Source: Stichopus chloronotus (Eukaryota > Echinodermata > Holothuroidea > Aspidochirotida > Stichopodidae). Taken from it: a stretch of DNA of 64,000 nt. The DNA lies in NCBI GenBank assembly GCA_021234535.1, contig CM037836.1, positions 32,082,769 through 32,146,768 on the forward strand, in the 5' to 3' direction. The notes under the pieces were generated by a model, which saw nothing but the letters and a program-made list of their open reading frames with translations, did no database searches and was not told the origin of the DNA. Below are positions 1 to 13,700 of this stretch, piece after piece. Position numbers and translations under genes: made by a program. The first letter of the stretch is position 1. The number at the start of each line of letters is the position of its first letter.

Positions 1-800
1 ATGAGTTATGATATTATTTACAACCATGGTAACATACTTTTGAGGACAAATACATATTTGCTGATGACAACCGTGATGACGTAACAAAGATTTTATGGGG
101 GGTGTAAGAGATTTGATAGGCTTCTTTTCGGTAAAATATGAATGAGTCTTTGATATGCTAGGAATATAAATAAAGTGTATAAAGGTATAGAACATAAACT
201 AGTGATTCACTGATAAGAGTATGAATAAGTGTTAATGGGTTTGAAGCCTGGATGGGCCTATGATCCTCTTTCTCAGTTTGATCATGAGCTCAACTAAGAT
301 ATAACTCCAGCCTTGTATTAAACCACTACCCTGTACTATATGGTTTCCATTCCTTGAGAGGCATCGGCTTCAAATAGCTGTAACCCCTTCCCCACCCCCA
401 CGCACCTCTTCCCACCCCACACACAAACTCTCTTCCCCTCCTATATCCCTTTTCGGAAATTAAATGTATAAATGTATAATTACTGATCGTTTATTAGGCA
501 ATGTAAATGATACAACTATATTGCATAAGTATACCACTGTAACATTTGCGGGGTATTGTCGGCCTATCTGCTAGGTTGGTCACATATTTCCTGTAATCAC
601 AGTCGTATTATGTTGCTTTCTCGCAGAATTGCACACGTAGTCAACTTATTAAACGCTGCACCCTTGGAGTTAACAAATGGGAATTCGGGAGAGAAAAATA
701 GCTGAGATTTTGGCTCGACCATAGCTCCACCCCCAGCCGTTTCGGGCATGTCAAGTATCCGAAGGGACCGCAAATTCAATTGTTGCCAGCCTCGGTGGTT
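1..800. other. Upstream non-coding DNA
   Basis: No open reading frame here looks real; the only one, about 60 codons on the minus strand near 600-779, has no recognisable content. The stretch is AT-rich with a C-rich low-complexity patch near 385-440. It lies just upstream of the putative thrombospondin promoter and may contain its regulatory DNA, but I can name no specific site in it. Confidence 0.5.
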
Positions 801-802
801 GG

Positions 803-810
803 TATAAATA
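803..810 (+). promoter_or_regulatory. TATA box of the putative thrombospondin promoter
   Basis: TATAAATA stands about 29 bases upstream of the proposed start of an ATG-free exon that ends in a perfect GTAAGT donor at 1082. The TATA-to-start spacing is typical of RNA polymerase II promoters. No transcript evidence is available, so the assignment to the thrombospondin gene is inferred from position and from the need for an upstream exon. Confidence 0.5.
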
Positions 811-831
811 TTTGTTCTCGTGCCCTCTCGG

Positions 832-1081
832 ATTCTGCTTATTAGTTATCTAGCTTTCACATCCAGAGGACTGAGCATTGCTAGAAGTAGTAGTTTTATC
901 CCAGACTGAAATTGGACAATAACACAACGAAATTGTAATCGGTGCACCAATAGGAGAGAAGTGCGTGGGAACTGAGGGAATAGTGATCACATCTGGCCCA
1001 AGATAAAGTTGGCTTCTTGGTATTGAACTATCTGGATTCCTTCAACCACATTTGTCTCTGTCTACGGATACTTTTAGTATC
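832..1081 (+). other. Putative non-coding first exon (5'UTR) of thrombospondin
   Basis: The coding first exon has a good splice acceptor only 31 bases before its ATG (TTATTCGCAG ending at 7620), so a separate upstream exon must exist. This stretch is the best candidate that I see: TATA box upstream, GTAAGT donor at its 3' end, and no ATG in about 250 bases, which is unusual by chance and expected for a leader. The start is estimated from the TATA position. Other upstream exons or promoters, including some outside the window, cannot be excluded. Confidence 0.45.
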
Positions 1082-2039
1082 GTAAGTTATTTTTATAATT
1101 ACAAATTGTAGTATTCATGATGCTATGTAATAGGGTGTAAACAATAAAACTTAAGGTATACTGATTACGTTATGTAATAGGATATGACAACAGTATGGTT
1201 ATATTATGTAATCTGATGGACGTAAAAACAGTATTGAGTCACAAGAATACTGAATGCTATCATGTGTGGGATATGTAAACAAGATTCTATGTTATATGAT
1301 GCAAGGGAAGAAAAGGGTTTGAACTGGCCAGCAGTCAACCCATAACGATTTGCAAACTTTTAGCAAACATTGCGGTGAGAATCAATTGAGGGCCTCTAAA
1401 CTTATTCAAATATGTATCAAAATTAAAGCTTTGGCTTCCACTTCACACAATTCAAGAAAGAGTTCAACTGCTCAGGATAAGCCCTGCGAAAATGTCGATT
1501 CGCAACCAATACGAGGCAAACATCAGGAAATTGACTCGCAACTGGGATTTCATGGGTGGCAAAGCTGACCCTTAATATTTCGTCTCTTGGGATGTAAGGA
1601 AGTGAAATGATGTAAAGAACATGTAAACAATCATAACGATTGACTTATTATTATATTGATGGCACATGTCGATTATATAAACATGTCGATTCGACATGTC
1701 TATTTGATAAGTTTGACAATAAGAACAATGGAAAAACGTGAAGTCACGCCAGAGGCCTGTTACAGCAACCTCAAAACATCACTTAGGAGATGATCAATTT
1801 TAATGAAAATTGTAAGCATTATTTTGAAAACGGTTCTGATTTTTTCAAAGTAAACATTAATTATGAAGAAAATTCAGTCTAAACATCAGAGCCATGTCCA
1901 TTGTTCTCTGCTACATGTCTTATGGTCCACTCTAACTGTCTCCACTCCCTGTCACCTTCTCTCTACTTCCATTTTTTATGTTAGTACATGTTCGTTAAAT
2001 TTTTTTCTACATATTACATATTACAACATTATCCTTGAT

Positions 2040-2480
2040 TTCTGCTCCACTTTGCATGTTAGTAAACGTTCCTTGATATCTGCTCTGTGTTACATATGAG
2101 CACATGTTCCTTAACATCTGCTCTATGTTACGTATGAGCACATGTTCCTTGATATCTACTCTATGTTACATATTTGCACATGTTCCTTGATATCTGCTCT
2201 ATGTTGCATATGAGCAGATGTTCCTTGATATCTGCCCTATGTTACATATGAGCACATGTTCCTTAACATCTGCTCTATGTTACATATGAGCACATGTTCC
2301 TTGATATCTGCTCTATGTTACATATGAGCACATGTTCCTTGATATCTGCTCTATGTTACATATTTGCACATGTTCCTTGATATCTGCTCTATGTTACATA
2401 TGAGCACATGTTCCTTGATATCTGCTCTATGTTACACATTTGCATCTGTTCCTTGATTTCTGCTCTATGTTCAATGTTTC
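2040..2480. repeat. 38-bp minisatellite, about 11 copies, decaying to 2665
   Basis: Unit of 38 bases around the core TGTTCCTTGATATCTGCTCT, with successive CACATG starts at 2101, 2139 and 2177. Two subtypes alternate, one with CATATGAGCA and one with CATATTTGCA before the core. Flanking DNA (about 1905-2040 and 2480-2665) has more diverged copies rich in CATGTTAC. Open frames that run through it are products of the repeat and not genes. Confidence 0.9.
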
Positions 2481-3489
2481 TTGTTGCTCATTCCATGTTA
2501 CATGTTGAAGTTCAGCGTTTCCTGCTTCATCTTACATGTTCCCTGTTTTCTGCCTTATGTTTACTGTCTTACGTTTTCTGCTCCATGTTACCTGTTTCCT
2601 GCTCCACTCTACACGCGTCCCTGTCCATGTTACATTTTTCCTGTTTTCCGTTTCATGTTACATGCCTTGTTTTAGATAATCTTAAATCTTTGTATAGTTC
2701 AGTGGAGAATACAATCAACTATCAATCTCTTCAAGGTCAATTTAGGAAGTCTGTCATTTCGTATGACCCTCCATGTCACCGATAAACCTAGAGGATTAAA
2801 TTACATCAACATATGTTCGATATTACATGAAAAAGTAAACTAATAAAAGAAACAAAAAGAAAAACAGAAAAGAGAAAAAAATGAGAACTAAATTCCAAAA
2901 GAGGTCAAACGGAAGTAAGTTTGTGAATAATACCGCAGAATTTTACTGTGCTTGATGTTTGCCTCGACTGAATGTATGTATTATTGACATCCAAATGTTG
3001 TTTTCATTGTTTTGAAGTGCTGGTTGTTTGTGTTTACAATATTACATAAAACTTGATTTACAAACCATAGGTGTGTTACACATTTTGTATTCAATAAATG
3101 TATTTGTTAATTGTGAAAACTTTTCTAAGGAACATACTTGATATACTTGTACTATAGGCGTAGGAAGCAATATGAAAGTAAGAAGTGGCATCGGACTGAC
3201 CTCACCCTACTCCCTAGACCAAAACATACATTTTTATGTTAAGTTTTGTGGCTTTCTTCTACCAAGAACTAAAGAGCCATTTAAAAAAGAAAAAAAAAAC
3301 AACATGAATAAATGTATGCCGTACCTCATGTTAACTTATGGGATAGGCCTAAGTATTTTGAAAAATCCAGAAATCTTTGTCTTTGCAACCATGGTGGACA
3401 CAAAACAGCACCTGAGCAGGTGCAGCGGAACGAAAAAAAGGGAAGGGGCGATCTAAGTGCCAACAGGATTGGCTAGGCGGAGGCCATTA

Positions 3490-3835
3490 ATTCACAGATG
3501 TATTCACCTATCCACCAGTTCATTGCATCCATACGTTCTTTCATGTATTCACCCATCTATTCATCCATCCCTCATTCATTCATCCATTCATCGATCCATC
3601 CATTAATCTGTTCATCCATCCCTCCATCCGTACATTCTTTCATGTATTCATTCATTCATCTGTTCATCCACCCCTCCATTCATTCGGCCATTTACCTGTT
3701 CATCCATCCATACATTCTTTCATGTATTCATTAAATTCATCCGTTCATCTACCCCTCCATTCATTCATCCATTCATTCATCCATTCATCTGTCCATCCAT
3801 TCATTCATTCAATTATCCATTCGTTCATCCATTGA
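3490..3835. repeat. CATC/CATT tetranucleotide array
   Basis: Runs of TTCATCCATCCATTCATTC-type units with larger-scale repeats around CATTCTTTCATGTATTCA at about 3535, 3630 and 3713. Its plus-strand open frame (3498-3734) encodes only repetitive Ser/Ile/His/Pro and is an artefact of the array. Confidence 0.9.
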
Positions 3836-6800
3836 TCATTTTTTAATACCAATATGGAGATTTAGATGAATACGACCATGATACTTACAGGATAGCTAGG
3901 TCATGATTGATTTCAGACAGATAAACAACATGGATCAGATATACTTAGATTTAATGGTTAATTAGTTACCGATACTAGGGGTGGCATGTTTACATGTTCT
4001 AGTAATTAGCACATGCAAATTTTCATTTTGAATTAATATCTGTTCATCCTTGTAAAAGTCACCCAGTTACGTAATATATCAGAGCTGAAACTGGACTAAG
4101 TCCTTTCTTTCATCATGTTTATTATGATGTAGTAAACAATTATAGTCTAAAGCTCGGTCATTTTTAAATGCTTATGTCGCTGTATGTGAGTCAGGACTCA
4201 CATCTCTATATATATTTAGTGTACATCTATTCGATTGTATTTAGGAAAAAAATACTTTTGATGTCGCTGGGGTTAAATTGTTTGTACCATTTTCAAAATG
4301 TCGCCTGTGGTATATCTTTTTCCAAAATATTTTCGGTTAGTTATTTTCAATCTGCCGAAGGCGACAACTTGATTTAAACGCTTACAGGTATAACAAAATA
4401 CCTTTTGATTCTCAGGTGGTGTTTTCCTGATGTAACCTGTAACACATGAGAGAATGTTGTTCATGCGATGAGCATATATACTGTTCCACGCGGTTTATGA
4501 AAGAAGTTTAATGTTTCAGCCTGTCAAGTAGCGGCGTGGACACTGGGGGTAGGTTGGTATGGGAGTACTTAAACCACTTTTCTCTAATTTTCTTCTCTAT
4601 AGGAAAATATTTTGCTCTTTATAAAAAGATACAGAAAAAACTACCATATTGTACCACCTTGACAAGTATAAGTGGTAAGCTGAACAAAAAGGAAAATGTG
4701 TACAACATACAGTTCGCCGAATTAAGACGTGAATTGCGAAGAATATATCGTCTTGTATTGGTCAACTTGAATATTCCAATCCTTTATGTTCCCTAAAATC
4801 CAGGAACTCACGATGGTTTTCGCCCCTGGACCCTTCCAGAGATATGCGGCTTGGTCCACCTTAAAAGCGTCCCTTTACCCACGCCTGAATTCTATTCCTC
4901 CCCTCCCCCCTGCACGGGTTGCTCTAACTACGGCAATCGGCACAGTTCCCTTCTTTCACTGTGGCCATGCCACTACTGTTGATGAAACATCTTCAGAAAC
5001 ATTTGAATAATATTTATCACTCATATCATACTTCAATTTAGTTAAGAATTATTTGAATTCTATGAACATGTTACCTTCTGTAAATGAATTCAAGTTTCTG
5101 GGACGTTTCTACTTCAGTTTTGTCTCAACACCTATTAATAGAGGGGAGTTTATTGGTAATCTTTGTATTTTGAACGTCACCGATCTCCTATTACCAAACG
5201 TGTCTTCAATTTCGACGACTACCCCCCCCCCCACCCCTGCCTACAATTAAAGCAGAGTCCTTCCGGTGTAGGTGATACAAGAAACATAAAACAAACATGA
5301 CTCTGATAGAGGGAATTATCATCGAAACGTTGCTGCCTTCATATTATCCTAAACATGTTTGAGTGATACTCCATCAATTGCTTTGTGTTAATTTACACAT
5401 AGCCCCGCCCATTCCTCTCATCTCATCCCCTCCCCCCATCCCACCACATTCCCCCTCTCTCCTTCCTGTCAACAAGTGTAGTACCTGGCTAGTGTCATAA
5501 CAAGTTACACGAAGTAAAAAAAAACACATTACAATATATGACACATTAATGGTAGTTTGATATCTACAATGTGACCTATCTACGCGTGGTGCATAACTGA
5601 AGATTTACCATTTAAAATACCTGACATACCTTCGAGTAGAGATGACGGATTTCCTGGTATCTAACCCGTTTTCGTTTTTTTACATTATTGTTCCTTAGAC
5701 ACTTGGTTGAAGGTGTCTCTTCCTTGTAACGTGTATTGGAACTTCGATTCTTTGTTTACTAGATATTTGTTTTTTTACTTATTCTTATCTTATCGTCAAC
5801 TTCAAGTGACGTTAAAGACAAACCTGCCTGTAATGATGTGTTCGGTCTCCATGGTAACAATGTTGTATATTGCGCTATTAGCTTTGTAACTTTGCAGAAA
5901 AAGAGAATGACATGAAAACTAACAGACAAGTCTATGTGTCTGATGTTTTTTCACTGATATGTCAAGTGTGAATATTAATAAGTTTCAGACTGTATTGTGA
6001 CGTAATGCAAAGAACGACGAGGTTTTTTTTTATTATTTTCAATTGAATTTTCTTTACAGTTTCCTTACCTCTAGTCTCATACATTTTTACAATATGCTGT
6101 TATTGATAAGAATTCTGAGTTTCACATTTTCTGTTTTATTTTTACTTGATCTCTTCGTTCCAAATATAGTAATGAGCCTTCCTGAAATTCTATCGTTTCT
6201 CATCAGCTCTCATCAACGATAAAATAATTGGTGAAACCAAATCCCATTAAAATGTGAAGGTACTTCGTTATTGTAATGTTTTTCTTCAGATATAAGCGGG
6301 CGATATTGCTACGAAAGAATGTTCACGAACTATATAGTGCCCTTTAAGAAAACGCGCTGTTAAAGAGTAATATAACAGTCTTAATATAGAAGCATATCTT
6401 TGGAAAATTGCCCGGAGAATGGAAAATAGAGACCATAACAAGAGTTAAGTGGTAACATATGTGTCCTAAGTGGAGGGGTTAAACGGTAGTAATCTAATGG
6501 ACATTTAGTTGTTCAATTTATTTGTATCTCAGAAGAGTGATTACATTTATCTTGGTGTGTCAAAAACCTTTTATCGAATGTGTTTGATTTTATGGTACGT
6601 TCAACCATAAACAACTGCTTATGAGACAAATGAAAGTGATGAAAATTTAATATCATGTAATCTAAATAAAGTAAGGAACGTTGAACCTCCATAGGGTATG
6701 ATCCTGAAGTCTTTATGATCGGAACTGGGCGTACTATACTTCATACGGTGCAATGCAACCCACACCGTAAAACACCACATCATCATCAATTGATAATTGC

Positions 6801-7620
6801 CAATATATCATAAAGCCATACAAAGAGCATCCAAATCTTCACACGCATTACATGATTTTGAATACGGTTTGGCGAGCAAATTGGGGAATACCATTGTTAG
6901 AAAAGAACAATGTTAATAAATGTAATTAAAAAAATACTCTGAATTGAATTTGTAATCTTGGATAAATGTAACATTCCACCATTATCTGATTGGTGTGATG
7001 AGGTATTATAGCCATGTACTGTAAAAGGTCTACAAATAGCCTGTGTACGGTCGGTTTGATCTTTTATTTAGTCTAATCTATCTAATCTTATAGCATGAAA
7101 AAAAATCTCTGACATTACTGCAAATTCCAGTAAAATAGACATTTTCCTGTTTTAAAGAGTACAGTACCGTAAATTACGTGTTTATCCTGCTTTAATTTTA
7201 CGCATCCCAACATTTAACTGTCCCTCTTTTTGAAGTAGCATTCAATATCTTAGGTTCACATGTATAGCCATGAAACTGTGATGATCTCGATAAATATATG
7301 CAGTTTTTTTTTTTTGAGATAATGATCATGTGCTCAGTTTAAAAGCGTTATTTTTTATTGACAGAGACATACCCTAGTGCAGCATAGAATCCATCGACTA
7401 CCTTAGGTATCATGTGCTGGAATCCGCTTCATTGCGACCATTTAAAGATCGACAAAGGTGTCAATCATATTATGAAGAGCTGTCAAAAAAAGAGAATTTT
7501 TTTTCTACTTCAGATGAGGTTTTGTTCTGCTATAATACAACAACAAAGAATTCCGTCAAAATTGTCAAAATGGAATTTATGGCATTTCCCAAAGTTTTGA
7601 CATATTTTCTTTATTCGCAG

Positions 7621-7715
7621 GTGTCTGGTGAGCTGCAACTACTTTTACAAAATGGCAGTAATTCGCGTTATAGTTTGGATAGCCAGCGTGATTACCATGG
7701 CAACGGCGGCATACG
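7621..7715 (+). CDS. TSP exon 1: 5'UTR end plus signal peptide
   Basis: The acceptor CGCAG ends at 7620, 31 bases of leader follow, and the ATG is at 7652. It encodes a short basic start (MAVIR), a hydrophobic core ([15 protein letters not shown]) and Tyr21, a clear signal peptide with likely cleavage near ATAA. The donor G|GTAAG leaves one base of the next codon (phase 1). It fits the phase of the exon at 28241 exactly, where the split codon becomes Glu22. A further small exon in the 20-kb intron is possible but not needed. Confidence 0.8.
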
Positions 7716-10700
7716 GTAAGATGAATAACATAATGCAGGCATAGACGCTTGCAGGAATATTGGTGGAGTCGGTGTCACTAGGATAATGGAAAATGTTTTT
7801 TAACTCGTTCTATTCTATCCTAAATCTGAATTTGTTTGGTTCCTTGAACCAATTTTAGGCTTTTCATCCTGTTCTGTCAACCACAGAACTATATTTCAAA
7901 AGTGTGGAGCTACGCAAGTACGCAATACATACTTCCAAAAAAAAATGATAAGGGTGATCATCATTGATCAGTGTTTATCATGGAGCTGTAATAATAGCTC
8001 CATGATTCTGTGTACTTATTTGCCTTCCTTGTAGGTGTTGCCAGAAGCAATTCATAGAGTGTATACTTGTGACAGATTTTCGCATAGCGCTACCTATTTA
8101 TGTAATTTATCGTGACGTACAGTTCTTTTGAGATACAGGAGACGTAAAGTCAGAACTTTTGACAATGTTAAATGAGAGACTAACATTTAGTGAACACGAT
8201 CACCAAATTTCATTTAAATATTTTCTTCCCAAGGTATTGCAATTTGAATGTTCATAAAAAAGAAATAATCAGGAAGCTGTCATTTTGAGATTGTGATGAC
8301 ATCACCTGACTACATTTTATTGAAAAACTTTTGTTTTTCTTTACATTTCATTGTCAATATATTTTAACAGTTAGGCATAGATTCAAATCAGAGTATTAAT
8401 GATTTGATTATTTCATGATACACCTCAGTAATTCAAAACAACATGTGTACACTGTACAGTGTGTGCGGATTTGTAGAAATTATAGGTAAAGAAAACAAAG
8501 AAATACATTAAAATTCCTGCTGGCAGCGGTTATGTGACATCATTAGTCGACTTACTCAAGTTGATTTACATTCAACTTAGGCAGAATGGCGGTACCCTTC
8601 TCTGATTTTCAAAAGTGTTTAACTTGGATAGGAAACAATATATCTGAATGAAAATTTGGGAAGATGTTTGTCAAACACTTCTACTTCGTTTTGATAAATA
8701 TATTCCCACGGTTTCCTTCTTAGGAACTCGTAATAAGAAACTTTCTCACTTTTCACTTTCGGTTTTAACTGCAGTCTCGTCAGATAAGAAGAACAGCTGT
8801 ATCACTTAAGGTTACCATGAAGTCATATTCTGCACGTCTTACCGAGGGTGGTAGTTTTCACCACGTGTTCTCGTTAAATAATGTTTCTTTGGACCAGTTG
8901 AGGCCCAAATTGGCCATGATAAGATTGGGTCCGCATTGGGTAACTCAGTTGGCCCAACTTATTTTGTCACTCTTTTCTCCCTTGCCCATATTGGGGTTAC
9001 TAATTTGACCGGAACTGGGAAGTAACTGGGCCAAATGTGTTTGTTCTTCAAATATCTGTCTGTATGTGGGCTCACGTATGATCTAATTAGCATGTAATTA
9101 TACCTTTTCTGGATTATATTGGGCGGTTGAAGTAGGGCCATTGTTGAGGATCAGGATTGTGATTGGTTACTCTGGATTTCCGTCGGGCACTGAAGGTTTT
9201 ACTTTGCTGGGTTATGTACCACTTGATGGGCAAACGTGATCACCTCCCACACTGAAAATGATACAAACAAAAAAGTACTCCACGAACAAACATTGCAATG
9301 TATACTTCTGTTTTGCCCTATTCGTAGAAAATCAGAGTATGTGATAGCACTGGTGTAAATACAATAATCATGACAATGCTACTATGTGAGCACAACTTTT
9401 TTAATTATTTACGAACAAAAACAACTATGTTTACAAGGAAAACTATTTACGCATATCGTGCGGGGGGAGGTGTTTCTCTTCGGAGGGGGGAGGGGGAGAG
9501 CTCAATTGGCAGCCATCATTTCTGTGATGGACATTTTAGCTAGAATTGCAGGAAAACCGTTTAAGCGCAGCGATACCATCAGTTGGTGCGGAACGGACCA
9601 GAAAATCTGTGGATGAAAATTCTCCGAAGATGCCAGGAAATCGCCTTCCTATGATCCATAGAAGCCCTTTCTCTCTTGCGGCGCCCCACAGATCTGCTGC
9701 TTCCCATCCCACCCCCCTCCCCTTCCCGCCCGCTAAGACACTACGCCACTTTAGGCATGTCAACGGCGTCCACAGTATATATATTCCGTTAACTGTGCAC
9801 TGTAGGTAGTCGGCATTATAGCGATTGCATGGGCCTTTTAAATTACAGTATGGATCGAAATCAAGTGGCCCTTTATGAAAGACTTCAATGGATAATGCTG
9901 GCTACCTCTTTCAACATTTGGAAGTAATAAACATGAAATGATGGCCAAATAACAGCGGAAGCATGAGTACAATGATCATGATGGCAAAAGTTGAAAAGTT
10001 TATACTGCTAAGTTGAGTTATGTCCTGTGAGTTCTACTTTCAGTCTTATAAAAGAAGCATTACCTTGTACGCATGCATTAGGATAAATAACACGTGATTT
10101 CTGCCATTGTTTTCCAAATTTGAACATCATTTGGGCCCATTATGTTCGAGAGAAATAAAAATATAGCTCACGATCATTGGACCCATGAGTAGATTGGGCA
10201 GAGAAGAGGGAAATATTCATAACCATCCTTTGAAACTTTTCATTTCAGTGTTATAGTACACAGAATGGAAACAGTGTCAAGATGAATCCGTCACATGAAA
10301 TTTGATGCAATTGAAATTATGGCAGCATTATTGCCCCCAACTTGATCCAAACACCTAGCCCAACTGCAGTCCAAGTCCAATTTAGCTCAATAACATCGAC
10401 AAGATACCAAATAAGGACCAAATCGAGTGCGTTGGCTAGGGTATGACCCACAACTTACCTGTATGATGAATAAAATGTAATTTTTTTTTGGCCCGAGGTC
10501 AAAGTTCATTTGATCAAATAAAACGAGGTTAAAGAGCATGAGGCAATTATATGGAACAACCTGATTTCATAAAAGATAGAACCTCCTTGATTCAAGTCAA
10601 TGCTGAGTAGTTGAATCCAGAATTGTCCTGATCATAGGGTAATAGAACCTTGTTTATGTTGAGGAATTTACCTCTTAGTTAGAAGATCATATACCAGTAA

Positions 10701-13700
10701 TTGATTGGTCTGGGCTGACTTTAGAGAGAGTACGATTAAGGGGACGGTAAAGCCAGTACAGTCAGATGATAGTCCTGATTCTATTTCAATCGTGTGTGGT
10801 ATAGAAGCATCTCCTAAGTTATGATTAGCGATGTTGATGACAATAATGATATCATATGACCAACACTACCAGGATTTATTTGTAATGACACGTGACCAAC
10901 ATGGAGCTTCTTTCCTATGACACATTTTGATTAACTGTTCTGGCCCAAACTAAACATGTGAGTCTTGTTTCAACGTCTCATATGACCGGTTTTGCCAGCC
11001 ACTCGATATCTTAAAGTATCCTTTAACGTTACCTTCAATTTGTGTAATTGTTTACAGCTGTACTCATGGTCCGCTTAAATGATTGTTAACTTTCAGTCTG
11101 TGAGTCACGCATAACAAGTTCACAGTTTCGAATCGATCGAAAAAAACAAACAAACTGTACATTCGTCTGAAGCACTGACTAACTGTCGACCTGGAAAAAC
11201 TGATCTTGTAAGTTGTTCATAGAATTCTATGTGATTACTCAATCTCCGAGTGAGGTCACCCTTCCCGTAATCTTTTCTTTTGTCTAGTCAGGTAGCGTCT
11301 CGAATTATTTCTATTAACAATTCAACTGCTCACCAACCAAAGAGAATTGCTCAGCTGGATACAGATACACAACTGAGACACGGTCCAAAGATGACATAAG
11401 GATGTTCCTACAGTTCACCAGCTATAATTTCTAAACTTGATATAGCAGTCAATTTAATCAGAGATTATTCCACTGTGATCACAAGCTCATCGCGACGGAA
11501 CTTCTATCAGATCGAATGACATATTTGTCTCTTTTGAAACATTAATGCCTGTTCCCTTGGTGCTGTCAAGATGACCTTCGATGTAAAACGCCGGCCGCTG
11601 CCCCGCGGGTCATTACTTGAAAGACCTTTCCACCCACCAATGTCCCACCGATCATTAGTTGACATCACATAAGACCGTTCCAAGCAACATGGTAGTATGT
11701 TAATATCCGATGCAGAACAGATTGTTACTCTAATTAACTGGCATCACCGTGGTAGTACTATTAATGTTCTCCAAAAGAAATATTGAGCAATCCTACATAT
11801 GTTTTGTGATTTGGAGTTCACTTGATCCCAGTGGGCCTATAATTCATTAATGAGAATCAGATAATCAGGCAACCAGATAGTAGGAACTATTATTTTGCTT
11901 TGTGTTAAATACAGCAGGTCAACAATATGAAAGAAGATGGTATCGAAACTGAATGTCACTCTGTGGTTTCATGCTTTGTTGGTACTGTATGCTGTCTTTG
12001 CACCAAATAGACTGGCAGCATCCTCACACGCACTTACATTGGCTATATGAAAAAACTACTCATTTCTTTACTTGCCTGAGTAAATTATCACAAAAACTTG
12101 TAACTTAGGTAAGACGTACATAAGGTGACGTGCGAGATGTAAAGTTATCGTGCACGAACACTTGTTACCAAAATTTTGAAAATTGTCGAGTTACCGACTT
12201 ACGCTAAGTCAACATCTCTCTCAAAAAAAAGGCACATTGTAGAGATGATAAATTTCGTCGAGATAGAAACGCCAAAGAAAACTTAAAAGGAAACGTAAGA
12301 ATTCCATGAGTAAACAATAAAAATTTCTCTTGTGTACTACACCTAAACGTTTAATTGTTAAAATGATCAAAGTAAGTGTTGATGGGAATTGTATATACAC
12401 TCGGAATAGTACGATGGTAAAGTATCATTACTAACATTGCATAACACTGTATCATTCACACTGTATTATTGTCGAAATGTTGAGCCTTCTGGGGTCACCC
12501 TAGACAATGAGTATTATTACTAACATACAGTGCAAACTATCAACTGTTAGAACTGATTAAACAAAATATTCGTCTACATAACGCTTTTTGGTATAAAATC
12601 TGGGCCAATAGGGTAGTCCTTTTTGTTACTGAGATTTCTAGTAACTAAACTTTTAGCTGAGTTGTCTTTACGTCAATTTTCATTAAAGTTTGAGAACATT
12701 CTCAGAATTCATGGTCATTCAAAATCTCCAAGTCACACCGAACAGTCCATATATTTTAAACGACTTTATTCAGTAACACTGGCTACTGAGTGTAACTGTA
12801 AACAACACCTGCATGTGCAGGATAATGATAGCACACAATATGTAACAATGGATGATTGGATTTCTACGGTAGCTATTTCAGGCCAAATGGACGACGAAAG
12901 TGACATTTTGTGGTCACTGTAAAAGATCTTTCCAGAGAATACTTGGAACAAGTATTTTTTTATTCTTTGAGATGATCTTCCAAAATTTATCTGCAAACAG
13001 ATAGTTCAACACCTGGATTCTAATCATTCGATAACTCTATGTAAATACCTGCATCGATAAGGTAAAAGGAAGAAACTTCGTGGGCGCAAATGACCAAGAT
13101 TCCTTTGTCAATGTTGTGTGACGGTATAATTAATGATTGACTTTGAGCCAATAACATTGCCAATGAAATGTTCCAATGACATGGTGTCTATGAAGACATC
13201 CATAATAATCGTTTGGAATCTAGTAACCAATGTTGAGTAACTTGCTTGCAATGGTTGGATAATCTCTGATTTTCGACGGATTAACTAGGATTTTCGATCA
13301 GTACACTAGTTTATCAAAAATTCTTTCATTTGTTTAATTCGTCTTATTAATAATCACTGTGTTTATGAAATGACGATCATAAGACATTATCGATGATCAA
13401 TATATCGACTTTATGTTGGACTATCGACCGGTGATGTTTTATAGGTTGATAATCTTACTAACTTAGATGGTCTTTAATTATCTCGTTATAAGCCAAAATT
13501 TCTCGGTAAACTTGGATTACCTAAAACGTAAATGGACATTCCTCTTAGCACTGACTATAATGTTTGTGCGGCAATATTTTCTGTCACAAGGTTATGGTTA
13601 ATTGTGAGACAGTCTACAGATTATGAGTAGAACAATCACGATTTATTTCGATAGAATTCGTCGACATACATTTTGAAAAATAAGTAAAAACATTTCTATT

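Larger units (their letters stand above)
1082..7620 (+). other. Intron between leader exon and signal-peptide exon
   Basis: About 6.5 kb from the GTAAGT donor to the TTCGCAG acceptor. It contains a 38-bp minisatellite (2040-2480), a CATC/CATT tetranucleotide array (3490-3835) and C-rich patches near 4900, 5220 and 5430. The rest (4000-7600) looks like unique AT-rich DNA. The short open frames in it (for example 4536-4796 and 7414-7719) have no domain signature; the last one only overlaps the signal-peptide exon in another frame. Confidence 0.45.

Noticed and set aside
2408..2785. Cysteine-rich 125-codon frame
   Set aside because: Translation of the 38-bp minisatellite and its decayed flank; the Cys spacing follows the repeat and not a protein fold.
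3498..3734. 78-codon Ser/Ile/His/Pro frame
   Set aside because: Translation of the CATC/CATT array.
10496..10508. AGGTCA-A-AGTTCA, a DR1-like site in intron 1
   Set aside because: A single imperfect site, not in a copy of the repeat family; expected by chance in 64 kb.
12623..12922. 99-codon plus-strand frame
   Set aside because: No known motif, splice signals or start context worth reporting; overlapped by an equal frame on the other strand.
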